DNA of 64,000 nucleotides, taken from assembly GCF_002802875.1 (NCBI RefSeq), contig NZ_PEBI01000002.1:385353-449352 (forward strand), given 5' to 3'. Shown here in pieces: positions 36,065 to 45,344 of the stretch. This stretch comes from Bifidobacterium primatium (lineage in GTDB: Bacteria > Actinomycetota > Actinomycetes > Actinomycetales > Bifidobacteriaceae). The position numbers were made by a program, and so were the translations under genes. A model generated the notes under the pieces. That model was not told where the DNA came from, did no database searches, and was given only the letters and a program-made list of their open reading frames with translations. The stretch's first letter is position 1, and each line of letters begins with the position of its first letter.

Positions 36065-37108
36065 ATGGCAAGAACCACGATTTCCGACGTGGCCGAGGCG
36101 GCCGGAGTCTCCGTGTCCACCGTATCCCGTGCGCTGCGCGGCCTCGACAAGGTCAATCCCGACACTCGCAAGAAGGTCGAGCGGGCCGCGGAACGGCTCA
36201 ACTTCTCGTTCTCGAAGAGCGCGTCCTCGCTGGCAAGGGGCAAGACCATGAAGGTCGCCGTGCTGCTGCCCAACGAGATCAGCGGATGGTTCAACGCGCA
36301 CGCATTCGAGGGCATCTATGAGGTGCTGTCCAAGCAGGGGTATGACGTCATCCCCAACGTGATGTGGGAGCAACGCGACCTCGACCGCTTTTTCAAGGCG
36401 TTGCCGAACAACCAGAACGTCGATGCCGTCATCGTCGTTTCGTTCGACCTCGACGACGACAAGAAGCGCATCCTCTCCGAACTCACCGTGCCGGTCATCG
36501 GCGTGAACACGCCCACCGACGACGGATTGGACGCCTCCGCAAGAATCGACGACTTCGCCGCCATGCGCAGCGCCGTGAGACTCCTGCATTCGCTCGGGCA
36601 CCGCAATCTGGCCTATATCGAGCAGCCGGTCGTCTCGCCCTTCCTATGCAGTGCGGAGATCCGGCTGAATGGATTCCGCGAGGCGGCCAGGGAGGTGGGT
36701 TGCCGCGACGAGGATGTGCTCATCGTCCCCTCCGTCGCGCGCGCCGGAGGCCCTGGCGAGCAGGAGGAATACTCCGGCATCGCCGCCCAGCTGCTCAGCG
36801 CCCCCGTACGCCCGACCGGTATCTGCGTGGAGCATGATGCCTGCGCGGCCGCGCTCATCAAGGAGCTGCGCCGCCTCGGATGGGACATCCCCGGCGAGGT
36901 CTCCGTCATCGGATTCGACGACAGCTACATCGCCAACATCACCGGACTGACCACCATCCATCAGAACCCCGTGGAGACCGGTCGGCAGGCCGCCGCCCGG
37001 GCGTTGTCCCTCATGCGCGGCGAATGCCCCTCGGAGCCGTATGCCATCATGCCCACATCGATGGTCCTGCGCGACACCACCGGCCCCGCCGTCGAATCCG
37101 AAGCGTAG
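36065..37108 (+). CDS. LacI-family transcriptional regulator
   Basis: A 347-residue repressor. The LacI helix-turn-helix is at the very N-terminus (TISDVAEAAGVSVSTVSRAL) with a hinge helix near residue 55 (SKSASSLARGKTM); the remainder is a periplasmic-binding-protein-like sugar domain (VIGFDDSYIANITGLTTIHQ). The ATG at 36065 is preferred over 36062 because it lies six bases after AGGAGG. It is divergent from the alpha-glucosidase gene and probably represses that gene, the transporter and itself. Confidence 0.92.
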   Translation: MARTTISDVAEAAGVSVSTVSRALRGLDKVNPDTRKKVERAAERLNFSFSKSASSLARGKTMKVAVLLPNEISGWFNAHAFEGIYEVLSKQGYDVIPNVMWEQRDLDRFFKALPNNQNVDAVIVVSFDLDDDKKRILSELTVPVIGVNTPTDDGLDASARIDDFAAMRSAVRLLHSLGHRNLAYIEQPVVSPFLCSAEIRLNGFREAAREVGCRDEDVLIVPSVARAGGPGEQEEYSGIAAQLLSAPVRPTGICVEHDACAAALIKELRRLGWDIPGEVSVIGFDDSYIANITGLTTIHQNPVETGRQAAARALSLMRGECPSEPYAIMPTSMVLRDTTGPAVESEA

Positions 37109-37195
37109 GGCGTCGTTCGGAGACGTTCGTCCCGGCGAAAATCGCGATACCGAGGTATGCTTGCCTGTTCCAATACCACAGGTGAAAGGGCGAAC

Positions 37196-37903
37196 ATGGC
37201 ATCGCATAACGACAACGAGACCTTTGACTCCTCGGCCTCGCGCATGATCTGGATCGACTGCGAGATGACGGGACTCGACATCTTCCACGACGAACTGTGC
37301 GAGGTCTCCGTGGTCCCGACCGACTTCGACCTCAACGTGCTCGACGAAGGCATCGACCTCGTCATCAAGCCGTCCGACGCCGCCGTCGCGCATATGAACG
37401 ACTTCGTGCGCAACATGCACACCTCCTCCGGCCTCATCGACGAGTGGAACGCCAACGGCCTGCCGCTCGACGAGGCCCAGCGCAAGGTCATCGAGTACGT
37501 GAAGCAGTGGCTGCCCGCCAAGGGCAAGGCCCACCTCGCCGGCAACTCCGTCGGCAGCGACAAGAAGTTCCTCGACCGCTACATGCCCGACCTCATGAGC
37601 CTGCTGCACTACCGCGTCATCGACGTGAGCACCCTCAAGGAGCTCTCGCGCCGCTGGTATCCGAACGTGTACCTCAACAAGCCGGCCAAGCACGGCGGTC
37701 ACCGCGCGCTCGCCGACATCATCGAATCGCTCGACGAACTGCGCTACTACCGCAAGGCGTTCTTCGCGCCCGCCCCCGGTCCGGACGCCGACGAGGCCAA
37801 GGCCATCGCCGCCGACATCGAGGCCACCAGCCTCCTGCGCAAGTACGAGGAGAACGGCAATCCCGTCGAGGACGTCAATACTCCTGAGAAGGCCGATTAC
37901 TAA
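37196..37903 (+). CDS. orn: Oligoribonuclease
   Basis: DEDDh 3'-5' exonuclease that degrades oligoribonucleotides of two to five nt, including pGpG. Exo motifs are IDCEMTGLD (I), [17 protein letters not shown] (II) and the late [14 protein letters not shown] (III, with the catalytic His). The 235-residue length exceeds the usual 180-215 through a charged C-terminal extension. The start at 37196 (MASHNDNE) has GAAAGGG upstream. Its last 31 bp, including the stop codon, are repeated 115 bp further on. Confidence 0.95.
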   Translation: MASHNDNETFDSSASRMIWIDCEMTGLDIFHDELCEVSVVPTDFDLNVLDEGIDLVIKPSDAAVAHMNDFVRNMHTSSGLIDEWNANGLPLDEAQRKVIEYVKQWLPAKGKAHLAGNSVGSDKKFLDRYMPDLMSLLHYRVIDVSTLKELSRRWYPNVYLNKPAKHGGHRALADIIESLDELRYYRKAFFAPAPGPDADEAKAIAADIEATSLLRKYEENGNPVEDVNTPEKADY

Positions 37904-38026
37904 ATCGTCCTTCTCTCGGAGTATTTGTGCGCGACCTTGGCGGTCGCTCCCCTCGCCTACAGAGAGTCCACTGGACTCTCCGCTTGGCGGCTCGGCTCCT
38001 GAGAAGGTCGATTACTAAATCGTCCT
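37881..38026. repeat. Duplicated orn 3' end flanking a palindromic insert
   Basis: The 31-bp segment 37881-37911 (end of orn plus stop) recurs at 37996-38026 with one mismatch. The 84 bp between them carry CTCCCCTC, as in the dispersed repeat family, and the perfect palindrome GAGAGTCCACTGGACTCTC. This looks like a small element inserted with duplication of the target. Confidence 0.8.
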
Positions 38027-38042
38027 CCATTCACATATGGAT

Positions 38043-38074
38043 GGCCGCCGCGGTCGATGATGACCGCGGCGGCC
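38043..38074 (+). terminator. Terminator after orn
   Basis: GGCCGCCGCGGTC pairs perfectly with GACCGCGGCGGCC (13 bp, 6-nt loop), followed by GTTTTG. Confidence 0.88.
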
Positions 38075-38162
38075 GTTTTGTATCGGGTGGCGGTCGGATG
38101 TGTTACGAATGGACTACGAACTAGACCATGGTTCACTCCCGTTTTACATGGCGGCAAACAAA

Positions 38163-38258
38163 AGGGACTTTTCCCTCGCTGTAATAATGACCAACGCAGG
38201 GAGGAAGCGAACAGGCCGAATCGGCTGGTATTCCAACGTTTCCCATGATTTTCCCTGC
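38163..38258 (+). promoter_or_regulatory. Promoter and structured leader of the amino acid ABC operon
   Basis: A -10-like TAATAAT is at about 38182-38188. Transcription would begin near 38196, where GCAGGGA (38196-38202) can pair with TCCCTGC (38252-38258). Between them is a small hairpin around GCCGA/TCGGC. This leaves a folded 5' leader of about 100 nt before the permease ATG at 38296. The region 37904-38295 holds no other gene. Confidence 0.4.
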
Positions 38259-38295
38259 AGGGGTTTCATTTGCGTTGCTAGTGAAGGGAGCTCGT

Positions 38296-38940
38296 ATGGA
38301 GCCGCTTCTCGTAGTGCTTTCCGGACTTCCGATGACACTGCTCATCACCGTCGCGGCCTTCGCGATCGGCGCGGTGCTCGGAATTCCCATGGCGCTGGGA
38401 CTGCGGACCGGCATCGCACCGGTCCGATGGATAGTCCGCCTCGCCGTCGACCTGCTGCGAGGCATACCCATGATCGTCTGGCTGTTCCTGCTGAAATTCG
38501 GACTGTCCACGCCAACATTCCGCATCACCGCGCTCGAGGCCGCGATCTTCGGACTCGGCCTCATCTCCGCCGGCTATCTCGCCGACATCTACCGCGGCGG
38601 ACTGCAGGCCGTGCCCAAAGGTCAGTATGAGGCTGCGGCCGCGCTCGGCATCCCCGGCGTCGTATCGTTCTTCGGCGTCATCGTGCCGCAGGCCGCACGC
38701 ATCGTCAGCCCATCCATCGCCACATATGCGATCGGCCTGCTGAAGAACTCATCCATCGCATCCACCATCGCCGTGGCCGAAATGGTCTTCATGGCCCAGG
38801 GCTACGCCAAGCAGAACATCAACTCCGTGGCCGGCGTCATGCCCTACGCCATCGCCGGACTGCTGTACATCCTGCTCAGCATCCCCATCGCCATGCTGTC
38901 GCGCAAACTCGATGCCAACCTCCGCAAGGCGGTGATCTGA
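38296..38940 (+). CDS. Polar amino acid ABC transporter permease 1
   Basis: A 214-residue HisM/GlnP-type permease. It has about five membrane segments and the permease loop with EAAAALGIPGVVSFFGVIVPQ (the EAA motif that docks on the ATPase). The start at 38296 (MEPLLVVLS) has AAGGGAG upstream. It is the first gene of a four-gene transporter immediately upstream of the D-proline reductase genes, with 1 bp between its stop and the next start. The likely cargo is proline or hydroxyproline, judged only from context. Confidence 0.9.
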   Translation: MEPLLVVLSGLPMTLLITVAAFAIGAVLGIPMALGLRTGIAPVRWIVRLAVDLLRGIPMIVWLFLLKFGLSTPTFRITALEAAIFGLGLISAGYLADIYRGGLQAVPKGQYEAAAALGIPGVVSFFGVIVPQAARIVSPSIATYAIGLLKNSSIASTIAVAEMVFMAQGYAKQNINSVAGVMPYAIAGLLYILLSIPIAMLSRKLDANLRKAVI

Positions 38941-38941
38941 C

Positions 38942-39607
38942 ATGGTGCCTAAGGAACCACTGCTGCAATTCTGGGGCGAAGGCCTGCCGAACATGCTCCA
39001 CGGCCTGCAGATCAGCGCCGCACTCGCCGGCGTCTCCATGATTATCGGCCTGCCATTGGGCCTGCTCTTCTGCATGATGGTGATGGGCCGCAACCGTGTC
39101 GTCAGCACGATCGGCCTCGTCATCGTCGAAATCGGACGAGGCATGCCCGCCCTGATCATCCTCTACCTCGTCTACTTCGGACTGCCCAGCTTCGGCATCC
39201 TGCTCGAAAGCTTCCCCTCGGCCATCATCGCCCTCGCATGGAACTACTCGTGCTACTGCTCCGAAATATTCCGAGCCGGCATCCAGGCCGTGCCCGGCGG
39301 ACAGAACGAGGCCGGAGACGCCCTCGGCCTCGACGACCGCATCACCTTCTTCTACGTCATCCTTCCCCAGGCGTTCCGGTCCATCATCCCCGCGCTGCTC
39401 GGCCAGACCATCCTGCTCTTCCAGGACACGTCGCTCGCCTACACCGTGGCCGTGCCGGAACTCATGAAGGAGGCCTACACGTACGGCTCCACCACATTCC
39501 AATACCTGCGCGTCTTCGTGCTCGCCGGACTGTGCTATGCCGTCGTCACGCTTCCCGCCTCCTGGATCACCCGCTGGCTCGAACGCCGGCTCGCGCTCAG
39601 CTACTGA
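38942..39607 (+). CDS. Polar amino acid ABC transporter permease 2
   Basis: A 221-residue permease homologous to permease 1, with about five membrane segments and the EAA-type loop NEAGDALGLDDRITFFYVILPQ-like at residues 120-140. It would pair with permease 1 to form the membrane channel. Its ATG lies two bases after the previous stop codon. Confidence 0.9.
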   Translation: MVPKEPLLQFWGEGLPNMLHGLQISAALAGVSMIIGLPLGLLFCMMVMGRNRVVSTIGLVIVEIGRGMPALIILYLVYFGLPSFGILLESFPSAIIALAWNYSCYCSEIFRAGIQAVPGGQNEAGDALGLDDRITFFYVILPQAFRSIIPALLGQTILLFQDTSLAYTVAVPELMKEAYTYGSTTFQYLRVFVLAGLCYAVVTLPASWITRWLERRLALSY

Positions 39608-39759
39608 CGCCCCATCGTCGGCCGAACGCCCATCGGACGTGCCCGCGGCGGCCCGACCAACCGCCGCCCGCCAAAAATCCCACAACAATCACAACACGGT
39701 CGCCAACCAGCCGGTCGCGGCCCACAACACGGCCGGCCAATCACAGAGAGGAACACATC

Positions 39760-40650
39760 ATGCGCATCACACGAGGAACGAAGCTGATGGCCGCGGCCTG
39801 CGCCGCAATCATGAGCGTCACCGCGCTCGCCGCCTGCGGCGGGTCGAGCTCGTCGGGAGCCAAGGCGAACTGTACTCCGCTGGTCTCCAACATCGCGACC
39901 ATCAAATCCGGCACGCTCACCGTCGGCGTCATCGACCAGCCGCCGTACTCCAGCTACAACAACGGCAACCCCACCGGCATGGACATCGACTTCATCAAGC
40001 AGATCGCCGGCGCCAACTGCCTGAACGTCGAATACCAGCAGGCCTCCTTCGCCAACGCCATGCAGGCCATCGCCTCCGGCCAGATCGACACCGCCACCGG
40101 CGACATCAACGTGACCGAGAAGCGCGAGCAGGTCGTCGACTTCCCGCACTCCATCTACCTCGAAGGCGTCGGCTACGCCTCCAAGAAAGGCACCGACATC
40201 AAGGCCATCGACGACATCAACGCCAAGGGCATCAAGACCATCGGCATCGGCGACGGCTACGGCTGGCTCGCCGACATGCAGAAGGTCTTCGGCGACAAGG
40301 TGAAGACCTACCCGAGCTCCGTCGAAATGAAGCAGGACCTCGAAGCCGGCCGCGTCGACATGATCATGGAGGCGTACGGCACCGCCGTCGACGAATTCAA
40401 GGGCAACAGCAACATCGTCGTCGAATACGCCAACAAGAACCCCGACAAGCGCATCAACTCGCTCGTCGAGCCTCCCGAGGTGAGCTATCCCTACACCAAG
40501 GGCAACACCTCGCTCGGCCAGGCGTTCGACAAGGGCATCGAGAAGATCATCAAGGACGACAAGGTCAAGCCCACGCTCAAGAAGTACGGTCTGGACGAAG
40601 GCCTCGCCAAGATCCGCGACAAGCAGTACGTCGTCCCCGCCACGAACTGA
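39760..40650 (+). CDS. Amino acid ABC transporter substrate-binding lipoprotein
   Basis: A 296-residue family 3 solute-binding protein. It has a lipoprotein signal with the cleavage box LAAC (C26), then a Ser/Gly linker. The ligand domain begins TLTVGVIDQPPYSSY and includes DIDFIKQIAG, and FANAMQAIASGQIDTATGDI, typical of polar amino acid binders. RBS GAGAGGAA. It follows the two permease genes after a 152-bp gap and precedes the ATPase gene. The bound amino acid cannot be read from sequence; proline or trans-4-hydroxyproline are suggested by the neighbours. Confidence 0.9.
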   Translation: MRITRGTKLMAAACAAIMSVTALAACGGSSSSGAKANCTPLVSNIATIKSGTLTVGVIDQPPYSSYNNGNPTGMDIDFIKQIAGANCLNVEYQQASFANAMQAIASGQIDTATGDINVTEKREQVVDFPHSIYLEGVGYASKKGTDIKAIDDINAKGIKTIGIGDGYGWLADMQKVFGDKVKTYPSSVEMKQDLEAGRVDMIMEAYGTAVDEFKGNSNIVVEYANKNPDKRINSLVEPPEVSYPYTKGNTSLGQAFDKGIEKIIKDDKVKPTLKKYGLDEGLAKIRDKQYVVPATN

Positions 40651-40790
40651 CGCAACGGAGACGCGGACCGATATCCGCCTACGGTAGCCGCCGACCGAAC
40701 GTCGCATACGACGCGCGTTCGGCGGCCTCCGCGGGCATGTATCGAACGGACGAATGCGGCGCAAAGGCCGCAGACAAAGGAGAAATCATC

Positions 40791-41591
<801 letters not shown>

Positions 41592-41600
<9 letters not shown>

Positions 41601-41776
41601 GTAGGTTTCGGGTGTTTGGGTGCTCCCCTCAGTCTCGCTGCGCTCGACAGCTCCCCTCCGTCGGGAGGGGAGCCGGAGAGTGTGCGCGTGGGGAGGTAGG
41701 TTTCGGGTGTATTTTTCCTCTGGCTCCCCTTCCCTCGGGGAAGGGGAGCTGTCCGCGAGAGCGGACTGAGGGGATG
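41592..41776. repeat. GCTCCCCTC-family hairpin repeat (copy B) with duplicated flanks
   Basis: GGGAGGTAGGTTTCGGGTGT, which includes the ATPase stop codon, occurs at 41592-41615 (with a 4-bp internal repeat) and at 41691-41710. Between and after are hairpin units GCTCCCCTC...GAGGGGAGC and GGCTCCCCTTCCC/GGGAAGGGGAGC. It resembles 23503-23687 and 49885-50042. Confidence 0.8.
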
Positions 41777-41837
41777 GGGAGCCCATCCCGTGCAGTGGTC
41801 TTCTTTGCTGAAGTGAAGAAGACCATTTTTTGTACTG

Positions 41838-41935
41838 TGTTCTAGATGTTTCGACGGTAACTTGACGGTAACACAAGAAAATAAGCCGTGTAACACGGAA
41901 GTCTATACTTTAAAAATAGAACACGTTCTAGAACA
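41838..41935 (+). promoter_or_regulatory. Promoter and operator-like palindromes before prdC
   Basis: A -10 TATACT lies at 41904-41909. TAGAAC-AC-GTTCTA (41917-41930) is an inverted repeat over the likely start site, and the TCTAGAACA overlapping it (41927-41935) is the complement of TGTTCTAGA at 41838-41846. CCGTGT-A-ACACGG (41886-41898) is a second perfect palindrome at the -35 region. The TetR gene at 46313 is a natural candidate to bind here. The 396-bp gap 41601-41996 contains no gene. Confidence 0.55.
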
Positions 41936-41996
41936 ACGAATATAAAATTCCTTGGCAATCACGAACGTGGACGGCATAAAGAAAGGGGTGGATCTC

Positions 41997-43202
41997 ATGA
42001 CAGCACGACAGCATCACGTCATTCGATCCGCGGAACTGTTCGCCGAAATACCGGTCAGAAAACTCACCGACGTGGACGCGACCCCGCTCGCCAAGATCGA
42101 GGCATCCGGACTCGTCGGCATGGGCGGCGCAGGATTCCCCACATTCAAGAAGCTGAAGTTCGGCAAGGGCTGCGAGACGGTCATTGCCAACGCGGCCGAA
42201 TGCGAGCCGCTACTCGAACACAACACCGCACGGCTCGAAACCGACCCCGAGAAGGTGCTCTCCGGACTGACCATCGCCATGAGGCAGGTCGGCGCCAAGC
42301 GCGGCATCGTGGCCATCAAGCCGAAGAACATCAAGGCCGTCCGGTCGCTGCAGGCGGCGCTCGACGCCGCCGCGGCCGGCGCATACGACTTCGACGTCGA
42401 CCCCGGCATCGAGATCGCGTTCCTCAAGGACCGCTACCCGGCCGGCGACGAACGCGCCATCGTACGCGACGTGCTCGGCACGCTGCTGCCGCCCGACGCC
42501 ATCCCCAGCGCGGCCGGCGCCGTCGTCATGAACGTCGAATCGCTGATGCGCGTGCACGACGCCGTCGTCGAGAACCTGGCCGTCACCACCAAGGACCTCA
42601 CCGTCGCCGGTCACATCGAAGGCAGCGGATTCGACGACGACGTGAGCATCGTCGTCTACGACGTGCCCATCGGCATCACGGTTCGCGAGGTGCTCGCCGC
42701 ACTGCATGTGCACGAACCGACCGCTGACGAGCAGATCATGATCGGCGGCCCGTACATGGGCAGCCTCGGCTCGCTCGACAGCACGGTATCCGAAACCTGC
42801 GGCGGCATCATCATCGCCGGTCCCGAAATCCCCGACCCCGGCCCGATGGGCATCATCGTCTGCGCATGCGGCGCCAGCGAGGAGAGGCTGCGGGCCATCG
42901 TCAAGGCCAAGGGCGCGCCGCTCGTGGACGTGCGCCTGTGCAAGAACGCATGCAGGCTGCCCAACGGACGGCTCAAATGCCGCAACCCCGGCATCTGCCC
43001 CGGCCAGGCGCAGAACATCATCGCACTCAAGAAGGAAGGCGCGGCCAGCGTGCTCATCTCGCACTGCACCGACTGCTCGAACACGGTGATGCAGGTGGCA
43101 CCCAAACTCGGCATGCGCGTGCACCACGCCACCGACGCCTTCATGAGGGCCGGCGACGAACCCATCATCAGAGCCTTCCGCAAGACCGTGAAGGCCGCAT
43201 AA
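41997..43202 (+). CDS. prdC: Proline reductase-associated electron transfer protein PrdC (RnfC-like)
   Basis: A 401-residue protein of the RnfC-like family that is encoded with clostridial D-proline reductase and thought to pass electrons from NADH to it. The N-terminal segment GLVGMGGAGFPTFKKL is the NADH/FMN-type glycine-rich loop; ANAAECEPLLEHN follows. The C-terminal part is Cys-rich (VCACGAS, CKNACRLPNG, KCRNPGICPG, SHCTDCSNTVM), fit for redox or metal centres. The ATG at 41997 (MTARQHHV) follows AAAGGGG; an in-frame TTG at 41952 is less likely. First gene of the prdC-prdA-small gene-prdB unit. Confidence 0.9.
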   Translation: MTARQHHVIRSAELFAEIPVRKLTDVDATPLAKIEASGLVGMGGAGFPTFKKLKFGKGCETVIANAAECEPLLEHNTARLETDPEKVLSGLTIAMRQVGAKRGIVAIKPKNIKAVRSLQAALDAAAAGAYDFDVDPGIEIAFLKDRYPAGDERAIVRDVLGTLLPPDAIPSAAGAVVMNVESLMRVHDAVVENLAVTTKDLTVAGHIEGSGFDDDVSIVVYDVPIGITVREVLAALHVHEPTADEQIMIGGPYMGSLGSLDSTVSETCGGIIIAGPEIPDPGPMGIIVCACGASEERLRAIVKAKGAPLVDVRLCKNACRLPNGRLKCRNPGICPGQAQNIIALKKEGAASVLISHCTDCSNTVMQVAPKLGMRVHHATDAFMRAGDEPIIRAFRKTVKAA

Positions 43203-43253
43203 CCAGACTTCCACAACGTAACACACCAACAATCACAGGGAAAGGAACCAGAA

Positions 43254-45047
43254 ATGTCGCTCTCCAAGGAAACGCTCGAAGCGCATCTCAACGACCCGGC
43301 GGTGCTGTGCTGCCGCCGTCCCGCCGGCACCGTGCTGAGCGCCGCCGACTTCGAGGATCCCACGATCTTCCCCGACCTCGTCGACTCCAACCTCATGACG
43401 CTCAAGGAAGGGGGGCTCACCATCCAGCAGGCCCTCGGCGCCACGCTCGTCAACGACGGCGAGGCGCTCACCCAACTCACCCCCGACCTGCTCGACGGCG
43501 TGAAGGAGGTCCCGGCCGAGGAGCCCGCCGACGAGACTTCCGACGATGACGGCGCCGACGACGAATCCGAGCCGTGCTCCTGCTGTGCGTCCGCGTCGGT
43601 CGCGCCCGTGGCCGCTCCGGCATCCGACGGCTACGTGCACCTGCACCTCGACAAGGCCGAAGGACTCGACCTCGTGTTCCCGGCGGGCGGCGCGCCCGTC
43701 GCCGGAGCCCCGGTGCCTCCCTCGGCCCCGACCTCCGCGCCCGCTCCCGCCGAGGAACCCGAGCCGGCAGAAAAGGTCATGCGCACGCTCGTCAAGAAGG
43801 ACTATCCGGTCACCAAGGTCGTGATCGGCGACGCCACGTCGTATGCGGACGGCGTGCTCACCATCGACGAGTCCCTCGTCGAGGCAGCCAAGAAGGCCGA
43901 CCCGCTGGTCAAGGACGTCGAGATGACCATCATCGACCCGTCCGACCGCCACGTCTACTCCAACACCATCATGGACGTCATCCCCGTGGCCGCCAAGGCC
44001 GAAGGCAAGCTCGGCGAAGGCGTGACCAACGTGCTCTCCGGCGCGGTATTCGTGCTCACCGGCATGGACGAGGCCGGCGTGCAGGTGCATGAGTTCGGCT
44101 CCTGCGAAGGCTACATGGACGAGAAGATCCGCTACGGCCGCCCCGGCTGCCCCGACGAAGGCGACATCATGATCCGCGTGGACGTGAAGATCCAGGAAGG
44201 CACCGGCATGGAGCGCCGCGGACCGTTCGCCGCCCACAGCGCCGTCGACGTGATCGTGCACGCCTGCCGCGAGGCCATCAAGAACCTCGACGGCGTCAAA
44301 CCCGTCAAGGAGGAGACCTTCAGGGACGTCAAGCGTCCCGGAAAGCCGCGCGTCGTACTCGTCAAGGAGATCATGGGCCAGGGCGCCATGCACGACAACC
44401 TGCTCGTGCCCACCGAACCCTGCGGCGTCAAGGGCGGACAGAAGAACGTCGACCTCGGCAACGTGCCCGTGGTCCTGAGCCCCAACGAGGTGCTCGACGG
44501 CGGCATCCACGCGCTCGCCTGCATCGGACCGGCCACCAAGGAGATCACGAGGCACTTCTTCCGCGAGCCCATGGTCGAGGCCCTGCAGACCGACGAGGAG
44601 CTCGACCTGACCGGCGTGGTGTTCATCGGCTCCCCGCAGGTCAACGACGAGAAGACCTTCGTCTCCGAACGACTCGGAGCCCTCATCGAGGCCATGGAGG
44701 TCGACGGCGCGATTGTGACCACCGAAGGCTTCGGCAACAACCACATCGACTTCTCCGAGAACATCGCGGCCATCGGCTCGCGCGGAGTGCCGGTCGTGGG
44801 CGTCACCTTCGCCGCCTACCAGGGCCAGCTGGTCGTCGGCAACAAATACATGGACGCCATGATCGAGCTCAACAAGGACCCGGAGGGCTTCGAGAACGAG
44901 ATCCTCGCCGACAACACCACCACCCCGGAGGACGCCGCCCGCGCCATCCTCATGCTCAAGACCAAGATGGCCGGCATCCCCATCGAACCGCCGGAGCACA
45001 AGTGGGACGAGGCGGTCATCGAGGCCAACAAGAAGCTCGTCAAGTAA
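43254..45047 (+). CDS. prdA: D-proline reductase proprotein PrdA
   Basis: A 597-residue proprotein. In Clostridium sticklandii the PrdA proprotein self-cleaves at a cysteine that becomes a pyruvoyl cofactor, giving about 45- and 23-kDa subunits. Here the matching site is C423 in GGIHALACIGPATKEITRH, which would give an N-terminal part of 422 residues and a C-terminal part of 175. The N-terminus (NDPAVLCCRRPAGTVL) matches the family. A Pro/Ala/Glu-rich linker (about residues 85-185) is low complexity. RBS AAAGGAA. It reduces D-proline to 5-aminovalerate together with PrdB. Its presence in a bifidobacterial context is unexpected. Confidence 0.93.
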   Translation: MSLSKETLEAHLNDPAVLCCRRPAGTVLSAADFEDPTIFPDLVDSNLMTLKEGGLTIQQALGATLVNDGEALTQLTPDLLDGVKEVPAEEPADETSDDDGADDESEPCSCCASASVAPVAAPASDGYVHLHLDKAEGLDLVFPAGGAPVAGAPVPPSAPTSAPAPAEEPEPAEKVMRTLVKKDYPVTKVVIGDATSYADGVLTIDESLVEAAKKADPLVKDVEMTIIDPSDRHVYSNTIMDVIPVAAKAEGKLGEGVTNVLSGAVFVLTGMDEAGVQVHEFGSCEGYMDEKIRYGRPGCPDEGDIMIRVDVKIQEGTGMERRGPFAAHSAVDVIVHACREAIKNLDGVKPVKEETFRDVKRPGKPRVVLVKEIMGQGAMHDNLLVPTEPCGVKGGQKNVDLGNVPVVLSPNEVLDGGIHALACIGPATKEITRHFFREPMVEALQTDEELDLTGVVFIGSPQVNDEKTFVSERLGALIEAMEVDGAIVTTEGFGNNHIDFSENIAAIGSRGVPVVGVTFAAYQGQLVVGNKYMDAMIELNKDPEGFENEILADNTTTPEDAARAILMLKTKMAGIPIEPPEHKWDEAVIEANKKLVK

Positions 45048-45098
45048 GACAACCAACGGCCATCCGGCCATCCAATCACCGACGATGAAGGAGACGTC

Positions 45099-45287
45099 AT
45101 GCAGGTGGAACTCAAGCCGCTCCTGCTCAAGGGAGTCATCAAGGAAGTCACCGAGGTGGGCGTGCGCATAGGCGTCAACGGACGCATGGGCGTGCTCTCG
45201 CTGCCGCTGCGGCTCATCTACACCGACAAGCCGCTCGAGGTCGGCCAGGAGTGTGAGTTCTACCTCAGCTACGTCAACGTCATCTGA
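45099..45287 (+). CDS. Small conserved protein of the proline reductase operon
   Basis: A 62-residue, soluble, beta-rich protein without cysteines or membrane segments (MQVELKPLLLKGVIKE start). A small gene of this type lies between prdA and prdB in clostridial operons as well (CBO2463/CBO2479-like domain), so position and size argue for a true component or assembly factor. RBS GAAGGAG. Its function is unknown. Confidence 0.85.
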   Translation: MQVELKPLLLKGVIKEVTEVGVRIGVNGRMGVLSLPLRLIYTDKPLEVGQECEFYLSYVNVI

Positions 45288-45344
45288 CCCGTCGCATAAC
45301 GACAACACACAAACGAAACGTCATCGAATTCTAAGGAGCACATC

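Noticed and set aside
43233..45308. Long minus-strand reading frame (691 codons)
   Set aside because: Antisense shadow of prdA and the small prd gene.
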